From Streptomyces sp. NBC_00178 (GTDB taxonomy: Bacteria; Actinomycetota; Actinomycetes; Streptomycetales; Streptomycetaceae), in assembly GCF_036206005.1 (NCBI RefSeq), contig NZ_CP108143.1, positions 4,493,501 to 4,557,500 of the forward strand: DNA of 64,000 nt, read 5' to 3'. Below are positions 30,627-38,747 of this stretch, piece by piece (position 1 is the first letter of the stretch; every line of letters begins with the position of its first letter). The position numbers and the translations under genes are program-made. Under the pieces are notes generated by a model, which worked only from the letters and a program-made list of their open reading frames with translations, ran no database searches and was not told the DNA's origin.

Positions 30627-31508
30627 ATGGGTGCTGGTACGAGTCCTGGTACGAGTCCGGTGGGTGGCACGCACACCGGCGGCCCGGCCGAGGAGGCAGT
30701 GATGTCCGAGCAGGGCGGGCCGGCCGGGGGCGCCGGGAAGGCGCGCGAGGCGGAAGCCGCGCCCGGTCAGGCCGCTGCGGCCGGCGTGCGGGCGCGGGCC
30801 GGTGAGGCCGCCGAGGGCGGGTCTGCCGCCGGCCCCGGCGCGCCGGAGCGTCCGGATGCCGAAGAGGTGTCCACGCGGGAAGGTCGCACCGGCGGGAGCG
30901 CGGCCGCGGACCGGACCGCCGACGGGGACACGAGCGCCGACGTCGATACGCCGGTCACTGCGGACGCGCCGTCAGGCGCGGACGCCTCGGCCGCTGTGCC
31001 CGCGCCCGGCGTGACGGACGGGTCCGAGGGAGTGGACGGGGCCGAGGGCACGGATGCGGCTGGCGACACCGACGGGACCGTCGTGGAGGGCGGGAGCAGT
31101 GGTTCGACGTGGGCGCCCCCGCGGCGCTTCTCGCTGACCCGGGACACCGCCCGTCCCGAGGGGGGCGGCAGGGCCGCGCCGGGAGACGCACCGGCCCCCG
31201 CCCGCCAGTGGCCCCTGCTGACCGTGCTCTGCACCGCCGGGGTCGGGCTCCTGATCGTGGGGACCGACCCGTTCGACGAGGCCTTCCGGTACGGCTCGAT
31301 GCTGGTGGGTCTCGCGCTGCTCGCCGGCGCCGTGCTCCGCTGGGTGGTGCCGTCGGTCGGCATGCTGGCCGTGAGGTCCCGCTTCACCGACCTCGTCACG
31401 TACGGGCTGCTGGGCATCCTCATCGTGCTGATCGCGCTGATGGCGCAGCCCAGGCCCTGGCTGAGCGTCCCGTTCCTGCAGGACGTGGTCCACTTCACGA
31501 TCCGCTAG
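30627..31508 (+). CDS. DUF3017 membrane protein downstream of folD
   Basis: The protein of up to 293 aa has a long Ala/Gly/Asp/Ser/Thr-rich hydrophilic N-terminus. The last 100 residues or so hold three hydrophobic segments: WPLLTVLCTAGVGLLIVG, GSMLVGLALLAGAVLRWVV, and LVTYGLLGILIVLIALM. An intervening loop carries VGMLAVRSRFTD. This C-terminal unit beside folD is how I recognise DUF3017 of actinobacteria; function unknown. Two starts are credible, each with a good Shine-Dalgarno: ATG 30627 (GGAGG, six bases) and ATG 30702 (GAGGAGG, about five bases). The extra 25 residues contain a GTSPGTSP repeat, so 30702 may be the real start. It ends in the terminator at 31539. Confidence 0.85.
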   Translation: MGAGTSPGTSPVGGTHTGGPAEEAVMSEQGGPAGGAGKAREAEAAPGQAAAAGVRARAGEAAEGGSAAGPGAPERPDAEEVSTREGRTGGSAAADRTADGDTSADVDTPVTADAPSGADASAAVPAPGVTDGSEGVDGAEGTDAAGDTDGTVVEGGSSGSTWAPPRRFSLTRDTARPEGGGRAAPGDAPAPARQWPLLTVLCTAGVGLLIVGTDPFDEAFRYGSMLVGLALLAGAVLRWVVPSVGMLAVRSRFTDLVTYGLLGILIVLIALMAQPRPWLSVPFLQDVVHFTIR

Positions 31509-31538
31509 CGGAGTCGTGCGCGCGGGGAGGACCTGCGC

Positions 31539-31574
31539 GGTGTCCGTCCCCACCCCCGAGAAGGGACGGACACC
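31539..31574 (+). terminator. 12-bp hairpin terminator after the folD operon
   Basis: GGTGTCCGTCCC (31539-31550) pairs perfectly with GGGACGGACACC (31563-31574) across a 12-base loop, 30 bases after the DUF3017 gene stop. Confidence 0.8.
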
Positions 31575-31950
31575 GGACCGGGTCCGCCGGCGCAAGACGC
31601 CCCGGAACGAGGCGACTTGACCGGCCTTGCCCTGTCCTGATCCAAGCGTCATGGACATGAGGTGCTGGTTCAAGGGACGCCCGGTCCCTGTGGCACGGAA
31701 GTGACCATTCCGCCACCCCGTGACGGTCACGCAACGGCAGCGGGCCGGTTCGACGAGTACTACGGCGCACAACGGATCCCGCGCTCATACCGAATGCCCC
31801 GGTGCGCCTCTTCACCCGCAACCGACAGCCCGGAGCCGGGCATCCTTCTCGATAGCCCGAGACGCGGTACCGGCCGTTCCGGCCTGCCCGCGACCGGCGC
31901 CGGCGGCACGGGCGCGCCGGGCGCGTCCGGGAAACCGACTGGGGGAAGCA
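31575..31950 (+). other. Upstream region of the XRE/DUF2690 gene
   Basis: No gene is supported. CGTGAC-G-GTCACG at 31719-31731 is a perfect 13-base palindrome and candidate operator. A TTGACC at 31617-31622 resembles a -35 element, but no matching -10 lies at the usual distance. Confidence 0.4.
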
Positions 31951-33201
31951 ATGCCGCGTTGGAAGCCGCTGCCGGAAGAACTCGATCCACAGGTACGGGA
32001 GTTCACCGGACAGCTGCGCAGACTCGTCGACCGCGGCGGGCTGAGCATCGCCGCGGTCGCCGACCGCACGGGCTACAGCAGGACGTCCTGGGAGCGCTAT
32101 CTGAATGGCCGGCTGCTCGCCCCGCGCGGGGCGGTCGTCGCGCTCGCCGAGGTGACCGGCACCCAGCAGAACCATCTGACGACCATGTGGGAGCTGGCCG
32201 AGCGCGCCTGGAGCCGTTCCGAGATGCGCCACGACATGACGATGGAAGCCATCAGGATCTCCCAGGCGCGGGCGGCGCTCGGCGAGGCCGGTGTTGCCGC
32301 CGGCTCGACGGGAAGCGCACGCCGCGCGGCGCCCGGCGCCGGTGTGCCCACCGCCGCCGGGCCGGGAGGGCAGACCCGCGCCGTGCGGTGGCCGGTGTCC
32401 GTGCCCGTCCAGCGAGGCACCCTCCCGCGCATTCCGCGGCAACCGGGGGCGGGCGACGCCGCCGGTGCGCCGGCCCCCTCCGCGGGCGGACCGTACGCGG
32501 ACGACGGCCCGCGGGACGCGGGCCCGTCCACCGGTGACCGGTCGGACGCGGTACCGGCCGACGCCGTCCCGGCGGCCGCGGCTGCGCCGGGCGCCGCCTC
32601 CTCGGCCGGGGTGCCGCCGGCCGCCGTCGCCTCGGGCACGGCCCCGTCGGCGGCGGCCCCGTCGGGCGGGGGGAAGGGGCGAGGTGGACGCCGCAGGCCG
32701 GCCGCGCTCGTCGCGGGGGCGGTCGGCGCGCTCCTGCTGACAGCAGCCGCCGTGCTGTTCATCGGCCGGGGCGGCGACCCGGGAGGGGAGAGCGGCGGCG
32801 ACGGCGGCGTCGCCGCGGGACCGTCGACCGGCCCGGCCACCACCCGGGCGCGGCTGCCCGCGGGGGTGCAGTGCAGCGGCGCCGCGTGCACCGGTCAGGA
32901 CCCCGAAGTGATGGGCTGTGGAGGCCGGTTCGCCGACACGGTCGCGAGGGCCAGGGTCGGCGCGGGTCTCGTCGAGGTCCGTTACAGCGAGACGTGCGGA
33001 GCGGCGTGGGCCCGCCTCACCCGGGCCGCCGCGGGCGACACCGTGACGATCACCGCCGGGCCCGCGAAGGAGACGGAGGCCGTCGACTCCGACGCCGCCG
33101 CTGACGCGTACACCCCGATGGTCGCCGTACGGAAGCCCTCCGAGGCCAAGGCCTGCGTGACGCCGGCGTCCGGGACGACCGGGTGCACCGCCCCGGAGTA
33201 G
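31951..33201 (+). CDS. XRE-type helix-turn-helix membrane protein with C-terminal DUF2690 domain
   Basis: This 416-aa protein begins with an XRE-like DNA-binding domain. Residues 4-85 include LPEELDPQVREFTGQLRRLV and AVADRTGYSRTSWERYLNG, followed by LAEVTGTQQNHLTTMWELAE. A long Ala/Pro/Gly/Ser linker follows, then one membrane segment (AALVAGAVGALLLTAAAVLFIG, about 250-272) and an extracytoplasmic domain. That domain has four to six Cys (VQCSGAACTGQDPEVMGCGG, SETCGAAWARL, KACVTP, GCTAPE), the pattern of DUF2690. The order suggests a membrane-bound transcription regulator with an outside Cys-rich sensor or carbohydrate-facing domain. The ATG at 31951 follows GGGGGAAG. It is common in streptomycetes in several paralogues; its regulon is unknown. 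Confidence 0.87.
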   Translation: MPRWKPLPEELDPQVREFTGQLRRLVDRGGLSIAAVADRTGYSRTSWERYLNGRLLAPRGAVVALAEVTGTQQNHLTTMWELAERAWSRSEMRHDMTMEAIRISQARAALGEAGVAAGSTGSARRAAPGAGVPTAAGPGGQTRAVRWPVSVPVQRGTLPRIPRQPGAGDAAGAPAPSAGGPYADDGPRDAGPSTGDRSDAVPADAVPAAAAAPGAASSAGVPPAAVASGTAPSAAAPSGGGKGRGGRRRPAALVAGAVGALLLTAAAVLFIGRGGDPGGESGGDGGVAAGPSTGPATTRARLPAGVQCSGAACTGQDPEVMGCGGRFADTVARARVGAGLVEVRYSETCGAAWARLTRAAAGDTVTITAGPAKETEAVDSDAAADAYTPMVAVRKPSEAKACVTPASGTTGCTAPE

Positions 33202-33272
33202 GCGGCTGCGGTACGTAACCGGCTGTGTGCGGTGCCACAGGGGGGCGGGCGGCCGGTGCGGCGCGGGTCGGA

Positions 33273-33306
33273 TAGCCTGATCGCCGGATATCTCTTCACA
33301 TCAAGA
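33273..33306 (+). promoter_or_regulatory. Candidate mdh promoter with overlapping TCTT-N6-AAGA palindrome
   Basis: TAGCCT at 33273-33278 is a plausible -10, giving +1 near 33285. Just downstream, TCTTCACATCAAGA at 33293-33306 is an inverted repeat (TCTT/AAGA with an A/T match inside). Placement immediately after the start point would suit a repressor. Low information content; inference only. Confidence 0.35.
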
Positions 33307-33368
33307 TTCAGAGATGTCCCGCACCAGGGGCAGGGACCCCCACCGCCAGCTGTCTAACGGAGATCGCC

Positions 33369-34358
33369 ATGACCCGCACTCCCGTGAATGTCACCGTCAC
33401 CGGCGCGGCCGGCCAGATCGGCTACGCGCTGCTCTTCCGCATCGCCTCCGGCCACCTGCTCGGCCCGGACGTGCCGGTCAACCTGCGACTCCTCGAGATC
33501 CCCCAGGGTCTCAAGGCGGCCGAGGGCACTGCCATGGAGCTCGACGACTGCGCCTTCCCGCTCCTGCGCGGCATCGAGATCACGGACGACGCCAACGTCG
33601 GCTTCGCCGGCGCCAACGTCGCCCTCCTCGTCGGCGCCCGCCCGCGCACGAAGGGCATGGAGCGCGGCGACCTGCTGTCCGCCAACGGCGGCATCTTCAA
33701 GCCGCAGGGCAAGGCCATCAACGACAACGCCGCGGACGACATCAAGGTCCTCGTCGTCGGCAACCCGGCCAACACCAACGCGCTCATCGCGCAGGCCGCC
33801 GCCCCGGACGTACCGGCCGAGCGCTTCACCGCGATGACCCGCCTCGACCACAACCGCGCGATCTCGCAGCTGGCCGCCAAGACCGGTGCCGCCGTCTCCG
33901 ACATCAAGCGGCTGACGATCTGGGGCAACCACTCGGCGACCCAGTACCCGGACATCTTCCACGCGGAGATCGCCGGCAAGAACGCCGCCGAGGTCGTCAA
34001 CGACGAGGTCTGGCTGGCCGACACCTTCATCCCGACCGTCGCCAAGCGCGGCGCCGCGATCATCGAGGCCCGCGGCGCGTCCTCGGCCGCCTCGGCGGCC
34101 AACGCCGCGATCGACCACGTGCACACGTGGATCAACGGCACCGCCGAGGGCGACTGGACCTCGATGGGCATCCCGTCGGACGGCTCCTACGGCGTCCCCG
34201 AGGGCATCATCTCCTCCTTCCCGGTGACCACCAAGGACGGGAAGTACGAGATCGTCCAGGGCCTGGACATCAACGAGTTCTCCCGTGCGCGCATCGACGC
34301 GTCCGTGCAGGAGCTCACCGAGGAGCGCGACGCGGTCCGCGAGCTCGGCCTGATCTGA
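33369..34358 (+). CDS. mdh: Malate dehydrogenase (NAD-dependent)
   Basis: This 329-aa protein has the length of the cytosolic-type MDH clade found in Streptomyces. The N-terminal Rossmann fold has TGAAGQIGYALLFRIASG. VALLVGARPRTKGMERGDLL holds the substrate-binding mobile loop with its Arg pair, and VVGNPANTNALI the cofactor loop. LDHNRAISQLA contributes another conserved Arg, and the catalytic His188 sits in WGNHSATQYPD. It oxidises malate to oxaloacetate in the TCA cycle, the same pathway as sucCD and sdhCDAB here. The ATG at 33369 follows GGAGATCGCC. It is monocistronic, ending in the 15-bp terminator at 34399. Confidence 0.98.
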   Translation: MTRTPVNVTVTGAAGQIGYALLFRIASGHLLGPDVPVNLRLLEIPQGLKAAEGTAMELDDCAFPLLRGIEITDDANVGFAGANVALLVGARPRTKGMERGDLLSANGGIFKPQGKAINDNAADDIKVLVVGNPANTNALIAQAAAPDVPAERFTAMTRLDHNRAISQLAAKTGAAVSDIKRLTIWGNHSATQYPDIFHAEIAGKNAAEVVNDEVWLADTFIPTVAKRGAAIIEARGASSAASAANAAIDHVHTWINGTAEGDWTSMGIPSDGSYGVPEGIISSFPVTTKDGKYEIVQGLDINEFSRARIDASVQELTEERDAVRELGLI

Positions 34359-34398
34359 CGGTCTCCCGGCCACCGGCCGGACCCGGGCACGGTACGGG

Positions 34399-34432
34399 GG
34401 CGCCCCCGGCAGCGACTGCTGCCGGGGGCGCC
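34399..34432. terminator. 15-bp hairpin terminator after mdh
   Basis: Arms GGCGCCCCCGGCAGC (34399-34413) and GCTGCCGGGGGCGCC (34418-34432) pair perfectly around a GACT loop, 41 bases after the mdh stop. It can also stop transcription of the minus-strand remnant gene. Confidence 0.9.
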
Positions 34433-34488
34433 TTCGCGCGTACCCCTGGCGGCCCTGGAAGGCCGCACCCCCTCGAAGGCCAGGCCCG

Positions 34489-34638
34489 TCAGCGGCCGTT
34501 GAGCCGGTCGGCCGGGCCGCGCACGGCCGCCGCGGCCCGGCGCTGGAGCGGGGGCCCGAACGTGACGCGTGCCGCGCCCAGTTCGCCGGGCGGTCGGCCG
34601 TGATGCAGTGCGCGGAAGGCGGCGGCGGACTCGGTCAT
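34489..34638 (-). pseudogene. Internally deleted remnant of an isocitrate lyase/PEP mutase-family gene (49 codons left)
   Basis: A 49-codon frame starting at ATG 34638, with GGGAG just upstream, reads MTESAAAFRALHHGRP and then, directly, PGELGAARVTFGPPLQRRA. The first part resembles the N-terminus of PEP-mutase/isocitrate-lyase-like proteins (FRALHHG-x-PLVLPNAWD...). The second resembles their C-terminus (ELGVARVSxG...). The roughly 200 residues between, with all catalytic and metal-binding residues, are missing. I read it as a gene that lost its middle by an in-frame deletion. It may still be translated but cannot be an enzyme. The alternative is a coincidental small open frame; the join is by eye. 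Confidence 0.55.
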
Positions 34639-34877
34639 CGGTACTCCCGGGCGACGGACGAGGGGAGAGGGGCCAGGGACGGGTCAGGTGCGATGAGCCC
34701 CGGTGCGACGGGCGCGGTGCGCGGGGGAAGCGCGCGGCGGTGCGGCGGTAGCGGGCGCGCGGCCGACCGATGTGCGGCCGGCCGATGCGCGGCCGGCGGA
34801 GACGCGGGCGGGTGAGGGGCCGCACGCATGGGAGACGGCCGGGAGCGGGGCGAGGGCCCCGCCGCCGGCCGGTCGGC

Positions 34878-35384
34878 TCAGTGACTGCCGGGGGTGTAGT
34901 GCCCGGGCGTCAGCCGGCAGGTCACGCCGAAGCGGTTCCAGGCGTTGATCACCGTGATGGCCGCGATCAGCTGCGCCAGCTCGGCCTCCTCGAACTGCTT
35001 GGCCGCCTTCGCGTACACCTCGTCCGGGACGAACCCGTCGGTCAGGACCGTCACCGCCTCCGTCAGCTCGATCGCCGCCAGCTCCTTCTCCGTGTAGAAG
35101 TGCAGCGACTCCTGCCAGGCGCTGAGCTGGACGACACGCTCGACCGATTCGCCCGCCGCGAGGGCGTCCTTGGTGTGCATGTCCAGGCAGAACGCGCAGT
35201 GGTTGAGCTGCGAGGCGCGGATCTTGACCAGCTCGAGCAGCTTCGGCTCCAGTCCCTTACGGGAGGCGGCGTCCAGCCGGACCATGGCCTTGTAGACATC
35301 GGGGGCGAGCTGGGCCCACTGCAGGCGGGCGGGGTGCTCGGGGGCGTACTCGGAGGTCGCGAGGTGCTCTGCGTTCGTCGTCAT
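34878..35384 (-). CDS. AhpD-like carboxymuconolactone decarboxylase-family protein
   Basis: This 168-aa helical protein has the CxxC-x3-H redox motif CAFCLDMH (Cys63, Cys66, His70) within RASQLNHCAFCLDMHTKDAL, typical of AhpD/CMD-family peroxidase-like proteins. A conserved Glu-rich helix (FYTEKELAAIELTEAVTVL) and the NAWNRFGVT tail complete the fold. Such proteins reduce alkyl hydroperoxides or act as thiol-disulfide partners. The ATG at 35384 has no Shine-Dalgarno; TAGCGT on the minus strand (35397-35392) puts +1 one base upstream, suggesting a leaderless mRNA. Only 47 bases separate it from the divergent MocR regulator, its likely controller. Confidence 0.92.
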   Translation of the reverse strand: MTTNAEHLATSEYAPEHPARLQWAQLAPDVYKAMVRLDAASRKGLEPKLLELVKIRASQLNHCAFCLDMHTKDALAAGESVERVVQLSAWQESLHFYTEKELAAIELTEAVTVLTDGFVPDEVYAKAAKQFEEAELAQLIAAITVINAWNRFGVTCRLTPGHYTPGSH

Positions 35385-35431
35385 GGATACGACGCTACGC
35401 GGCCGGTGGCGCAGCGGTATGGTCCATTTCC
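35385..35431. promoter_or_regulatory. 47-bp shared promoter/operator of the AhpD-like and MocR genes
   Basis: Two outward-facing -10 elements fit: TAGCGT on the minus strand (35397-35392; +1 at 35385) and TATGGT on the plus strand (35418-35423; +1 at 35430). ATGGTCCATTTCCAT, ATGG...CCAT in inverted orientation (35419-35433), overlaps the plus-strand start and could be the MocR operator. Both genes would be leaderless. Confidence 0.5.
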
Positions 35432-36832
35432 ATGACGGAATCCTGGGCCGCTTTCGGTGCCGACCTGCACATCGAACCGCTCGGCGGGGGCCTGCGCAGT
35501 GGGCTGACGAACGCGCTGCGGGAGGCCGTCCGCACCGGCCGGCTGGCGCCCGGCACCCGGTTGCCCTCCTCGCGGACGCTCGCCCGCGACCTGGGCATCG
35601 CCCGCAACACCGTCGCCGACGCCTACGCCGACCTGGTCGCGGAGGGCTGGCTCACCGCGCGGCAGGGCTCGGGGACGAGCGTGGCGCAGCGGGCCGACGC
35701 GGCCGGGCCGAGAACGCCCCGCACCCCCTCCCGGCAGATGCGGCGGCGGCCCGTCCACAATCTGATGCCGGGATCACCGGACGTCTCGACCTTCCCCCGC
35801 GCCGAATGGCTCAAGGCGTCGAAGAGGGCCCTCGCGGCCGCACCCGACCAGGCGTTCGGGTACGACGATCCACAGGGCCGCGTCGAGCTGAGAACGGTCC
35901 TGGCGGACTATCTGGCGCGGGCACGCGGGGTGTACGCGGACCCCGGACGGATCGTCATCTGCTCCGGATTCGTCCACGGACTCGCCTTGATGGGGAAAGT
36001 GCTCAGGCAGCGCGGCGCGAGACAGGCGGCCGTCGAGTCGAGCGGGCTCGACATCCACCGGAACCTGCTGACCGCGGCCGGTCTGGCCACCCCGTGCCTT
36101 CCGGTGGACGAGCTGGGGGCCAGGACCGGTGACCTGCGCGGCATGCGCCGTGTGGGGGCGGCCCTGCTGACCCCGGCCCACCAGTTCCCCACGGGCGTCC
36201 CCCTCCATCCCGACCGGCGGGCGGCGGCGGTCGACTGGGCACGCTCCTCGGGCGGCCTGATCCTGGAGGACGACTACGACGGCGAGTTCCGCTACGACCG
36301 CCTGCCGGTGGGCGCCCTCCAGGGGCTCGACCCGGAACGGGTCGTCTACATGGGCACGGCCAGCAAGTCCCTCGCCCCGGCCCTGAGGCTGGCCTGGATG
36401 GTGCTGCCGGAGGGGCTCGTCCGGGAGGTGTGCGACGCCAAGGGCGGCCCCGAGTGGATGACCGGGTCGCTGGACCAGCTGACTCTCGCGGAGTTCATCG
36501 CGTCCGGTGCGTACGACCGGCATGTGCGGGCCATGCGTCTGCGCTACAGGCGCCGGCGGGACCAGCTCGTCGAGACGCTGGCCGAGCGGGCCCCGGACTT
36601 CCGGGTGAGCGGCATCGCGGCCGGGCTGCACGCCGTGCTCGAACTCCCCCCGGGAGCCGAGCACACGGTGGTCCAGGCGGCCACCTGGCAGGGGCTGGCG
36701 CTGGAGCGGCTCTCCCGCTTCGGGCACCCGGATGCGGAAGCGCGGCGCGACGGCCTCGTCATCGGCTACGGCACCCCGTCGGACAGCGGCTGGTCGGGGG
36801 CGCTGGACGCGCTCTGCCGTGTACTGCCCTAG
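35432..36832 (+). CDS. MocR/GntR-type regulator with PLP-dependent aminotransferase domain
   Basis: The 466-aa protein joins a GntR winged helix to an aspartate-aminotransferase-like domain. The winged helix (about 20-85) includes GLTNALREAVRTGRLAPGTRLPSSRTLARDLG and NTVADAYADLVAEGWLTARQGSGT. The fold-I domain (about 110-466) has the PLP-binding lysine Lys312 in TASKSLAPALRLAWM and the upstream Asp in LEDDYDGEFRYD. MocR proteins usually sense PLP, GABA or related amines. The divergent AhpD-like gene is the obvious target. The start at 35432 lies two bases after the +1 predicted from TATGGT, so leaderless. A weak hairpin follows the stop. Confidence 0.93.
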   Translation: MTESWAAFGADLHIEPLGGGLRSGLTNALREAVRTGRLAPGTRLPSSRTLARDLGIARNTVADAYADLVAEGWLTARQGSGTSVAQRADAAGPRTPRTPSRQMRRRPVHNLMPGSPDVSTFPRAEWLKASKRALAAAPDQAFGYDDPQGRVELRTVLADYLARARGVYADPGRIVICSGFVHGLALMGKVLRQRGARQAAVESSGLDIHRNLLTAAGLATPCLPVDELGARTGDLRGMRRVGAALLTPAHQFPTGVPLHPDRRAAAVDWARSSGGLILEDDYDGEFRYDRLPVGALQGLDPERVVYMGTASKSLAPALRLAWMVLPEGLVREVCDAKGGPEWMTGSLDQLTLAEFIASGAYDRHVRAMRLRYRRRRDQLVETLAERAPDFRVSGIAAGLHAVLELPPGAEHTVVQAATWQGLALERLSRFGHPDAEARRDGLVIGYGTPSDSGWSGALDALCRVLP

Positions 36833-36873
36833 GAAGCGCCCGTGCCGCCCCGGAGGGGGCGAAGGCACGCGCG

Positions 36874-36890
36874 CACCCGAGAAACGGGTG
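36874..36890 (+). terminator. Small hairpin after the MocR gene
   Basis: CACCCG (36874-36879), AGAAA loop, CGGGTG (36885-36890): a six-base perfect stem 41 bases after the stop. It is modest in strength and may not act alone. Confidence 0.4.
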
Positions 36891-37090
36891 GAGCCGACGG
36901 GCCGGTTTCAGCCGCGCGGGTCGGCCATCTAATCTGACTGGCAGTTCTCGGGCGAGCCGGCGAACCTGCGAACCTGCGTAGCGATACGGGGTTCTGGCAG
37001 CGTGTCCCGGCTCGCGCCGCACGAGCGCCGGCGCGAACGGCGGCCGGCGGGAGAACGCGGGCTCGCGGATACGACGGGGGAGTGGAGACC

Positions 37091-37366
37091 ATGGACAAGC
37101 GCACACTCAGGTCCAGCACGGTGGTGCTCGGAGGCATGGGGGTCCTCGCGGCCACGCTGACGGCCTGCAGTTCCGAACCGGACGAGCGGTGCGTCGACCG
37201 GGTGACCCAGGAGATCCTGCCGAGCTACGAATGCAAGGACAGCGACGGCCACGGCTCGTACTACTACGGCGGCAGTAGCCACAACAACCGTGTCTCGGGC
37301 GGCAGTTTCAACCGGTCGGCCGTCGAACGCGACGGATTCGGCTCCTCCCACTCCAGCGGCGGCTGA
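37091..37366 (+). CDS. Small Gly/Ser-rich lipoprotein (YgiB/DUF1190-like arrangement)
   Basis: This 91-aa protein has a basic n-region (MDKRTLRSS), a hydrophobic core and the lipobox LTAC, so it should be lipid-modified and exported. The mature part has two further Cys (ERCVDRV, SYECKD) and a C-terminal Gly/Ser/His/Tyr-rich stretch ending VERDGFGSSHSSGG. The start at 37091 has GGGGGAG upstream; an in-frame GTG at 37082 is less likely. The next gene, five bases downstream, is a glutathionylspermidine-synthase-like ligase. In E. coli the lipoprotein gene ygiB (DUF1190, also with a Gly/Ser RGGFG-type tail) precedes the related ligase ygiC. The parallel in order and composition is striking, but homology is not proven. 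Confidence 0.75.
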   Translation: MDKRTLRSSTVVLGGMGVLAATLTACSSEPDERCVDRVTQEILPSYECKDSDGHGSYYYGGSSHNNRVSGGSFNRSAVERDGFGSSHSSGG

Positions 37367-37371
37367 CCCGG

Positions 37372-38559
37372 ATGGAACGCCGCACCATCGAGCCGCGTCC
37401 CGGCTGGCAGCAGACCGTCGAGGAGCAGGGGCTGATCTACCCCCTCACGCGCTATCCGGACGGCTCGCTGCGCCCCTACTGGGACGAGAGCGCCTACTAC
37501 GTCTTCTCCTTGCCCGAGGTCGAGGCGCTGGAGGAGGTCGTCGAGGAACTCCACGCCATGTGTCTGGCAGCCGCCGCGCACATCGTCGAGCACGACCGCT
37601 TCGGCGCTCTCGGCATCACCGATGCCCGCCTGGCCGGCCTGATAGCCGAGTCCTGGCGGCGCCGCGCCGAACTCCCGTCCATCTACGGCCGTTTCGACCT
37701 CCGGTACGACGGGACCGGCCCGGCGAAGATGCTGGAGTACAACGCCGACACCCCCACGTCCCTGGTCGAGGCCGCCAGCCCCCAGTGGTTCTGGATGGAG
37801 GACCGCTTCCCGGGCGCCGACCAGTGGAACTCCCTCCATGAACGCCTCGTCGAGGCGTGGAGGAAGCAGGCCCCGCTGCTGCCCCCGGGCCCCCTGCACT
37901 TCGCCCACTCCGACGGCGACGAACTGGGCGAGGACCTGATGACCGTCGCCTATCTTCGGGAGACCGCGGCCCAGGCCGGCATCGACACCCAGGCCCTGTC
38001 CGTCGAGCGGATCGGCTGGGACCGGCTGTCGGGCCGCTTCGTCGACGAACGGCTCCGCTTCATCCGCAGCTGCTTCAAGCTCTACCCCTGGGAGTGGCTG
38101 GCGACGGACCGCTTCGGGCCGCACGTGCTGGACACCCTCGACAACGGTGGTGGCACCGGACGCACCTGCTGGATCGAACCCGCCTGGAAGATGCTCCTCT
38201 CCAACAAGGCGCTCCTGGCCATCCTCTGGGAGCTGTACCCCGGTCATCCGAACCTGCTCCCCGCCTACCTCGACGGCCCGCGCGAACTGGCCGGTGCCGA
38301 CGGTGCGGGATACGTCGCCAAGCCGTTGCTGGGCCGTGAGGGCGCCGGGGTCACGGTCCACGAGCCCGGCAGCGCCCCGGTGCGGCGGGACGAGCCCTGC
38401 TGCTACCAGGAACTGGCACCGCTGCCCGACTTCGCCGGCAACCGCGTGGTGCTCGGCGCATGGGTGGTGGGCGACGAGGCCGCGGGGCTCGGCATACGGG
38501 AGTCGGCGGGGCTGATCACCGACGAGTACGCCCGGTTCCTGCCCCACGTCATCCTCTGA
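37372..38559 (+). CDS. Glutathionylspermidine synthase-family ATP-grasp ligase (YgiC/YjfC-like)
   Basis: This 395-aa protein has the C-terminal synthetase module of glutathionylspermidine synthases without the amidase domain. Conserved blocks are YWDESAYYVFSLPEVEALE, YGRFDLRYDG, MLEYNADTPTSLVEAA (the hallmark), KLYPWEWLATDRFG, IEPAWKMLLSNKALLAILW (nucleotide/Mg binding) and KPLLGREGAG. The E. coli homologues YgiC and YjfC have no proven glutathionylspermidine activity, so the amine and acid substrates here are unknown. Streptomycetes make mycothiol rather than glutathione, which also argues for another substrate. It follows the lipoprotein gene by five bases in one operon, then meets rocD convergently. 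Confidence 0.9.
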   Translation: MERRTIEPRPGWQQTVEEQGLIYPLTRYPDGSLRPYWDESAYYVFSLPEVEALEEVVEELHAMCLAAAAHIVEHDRFGALGITDARLAGLIAESWRRRAELPSIYGRFDLRYDGTGPAKMLEYNADTPTSLVEAASPQWFWMEDRFPGADQWNSLHERLVEAWRKQAPLLPPGPLHFAHSDGDELGEDLMTVAYLRETAAQAGIDTQALSVERIGWDRLSGRFVDERLRFIRSCFKLYPWEWLATDRFGPHVLDTLDNGGGTGRTCWIEPAWKMLLSNKALLAILWELYPGHPNLLPAYLDGPRELAGADGAGYVAKPLLGREGAGVTVHEPGSAPVRRDEPCCYQELAPLPDFAGNRVVLGAWVVGDEAAGLGIRESAGLITDEYARFLPHVIL

Positions 38560-38747
38560 GCCGGCCGCCCTCCGATCGAAACGTCGTCCGAGCCGCGGCC
38601 GCCCTCCGATCGGTACGTGACCCGCGCCGGCCGCCGTCCGAGAGGCGGAGCGACTGAGCGGCTGAGCGTCGCATCCTCCGGGTCGGCGGTCCTCCCGGGC
38701 CGGCCGTCCTCCGGAGCCGGCGGTCGCCCGCCGGCACGGGCACCGCC

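Noticed and set aside
36833..37090. Possible tRNA or small RNA between the MocR and lipoprotein genes
   Set aside because: No cloverleaf arms or TTCGAnTCC-type T loop could be found; only a short CGAACCTG repeat and a weak hairpin are present.
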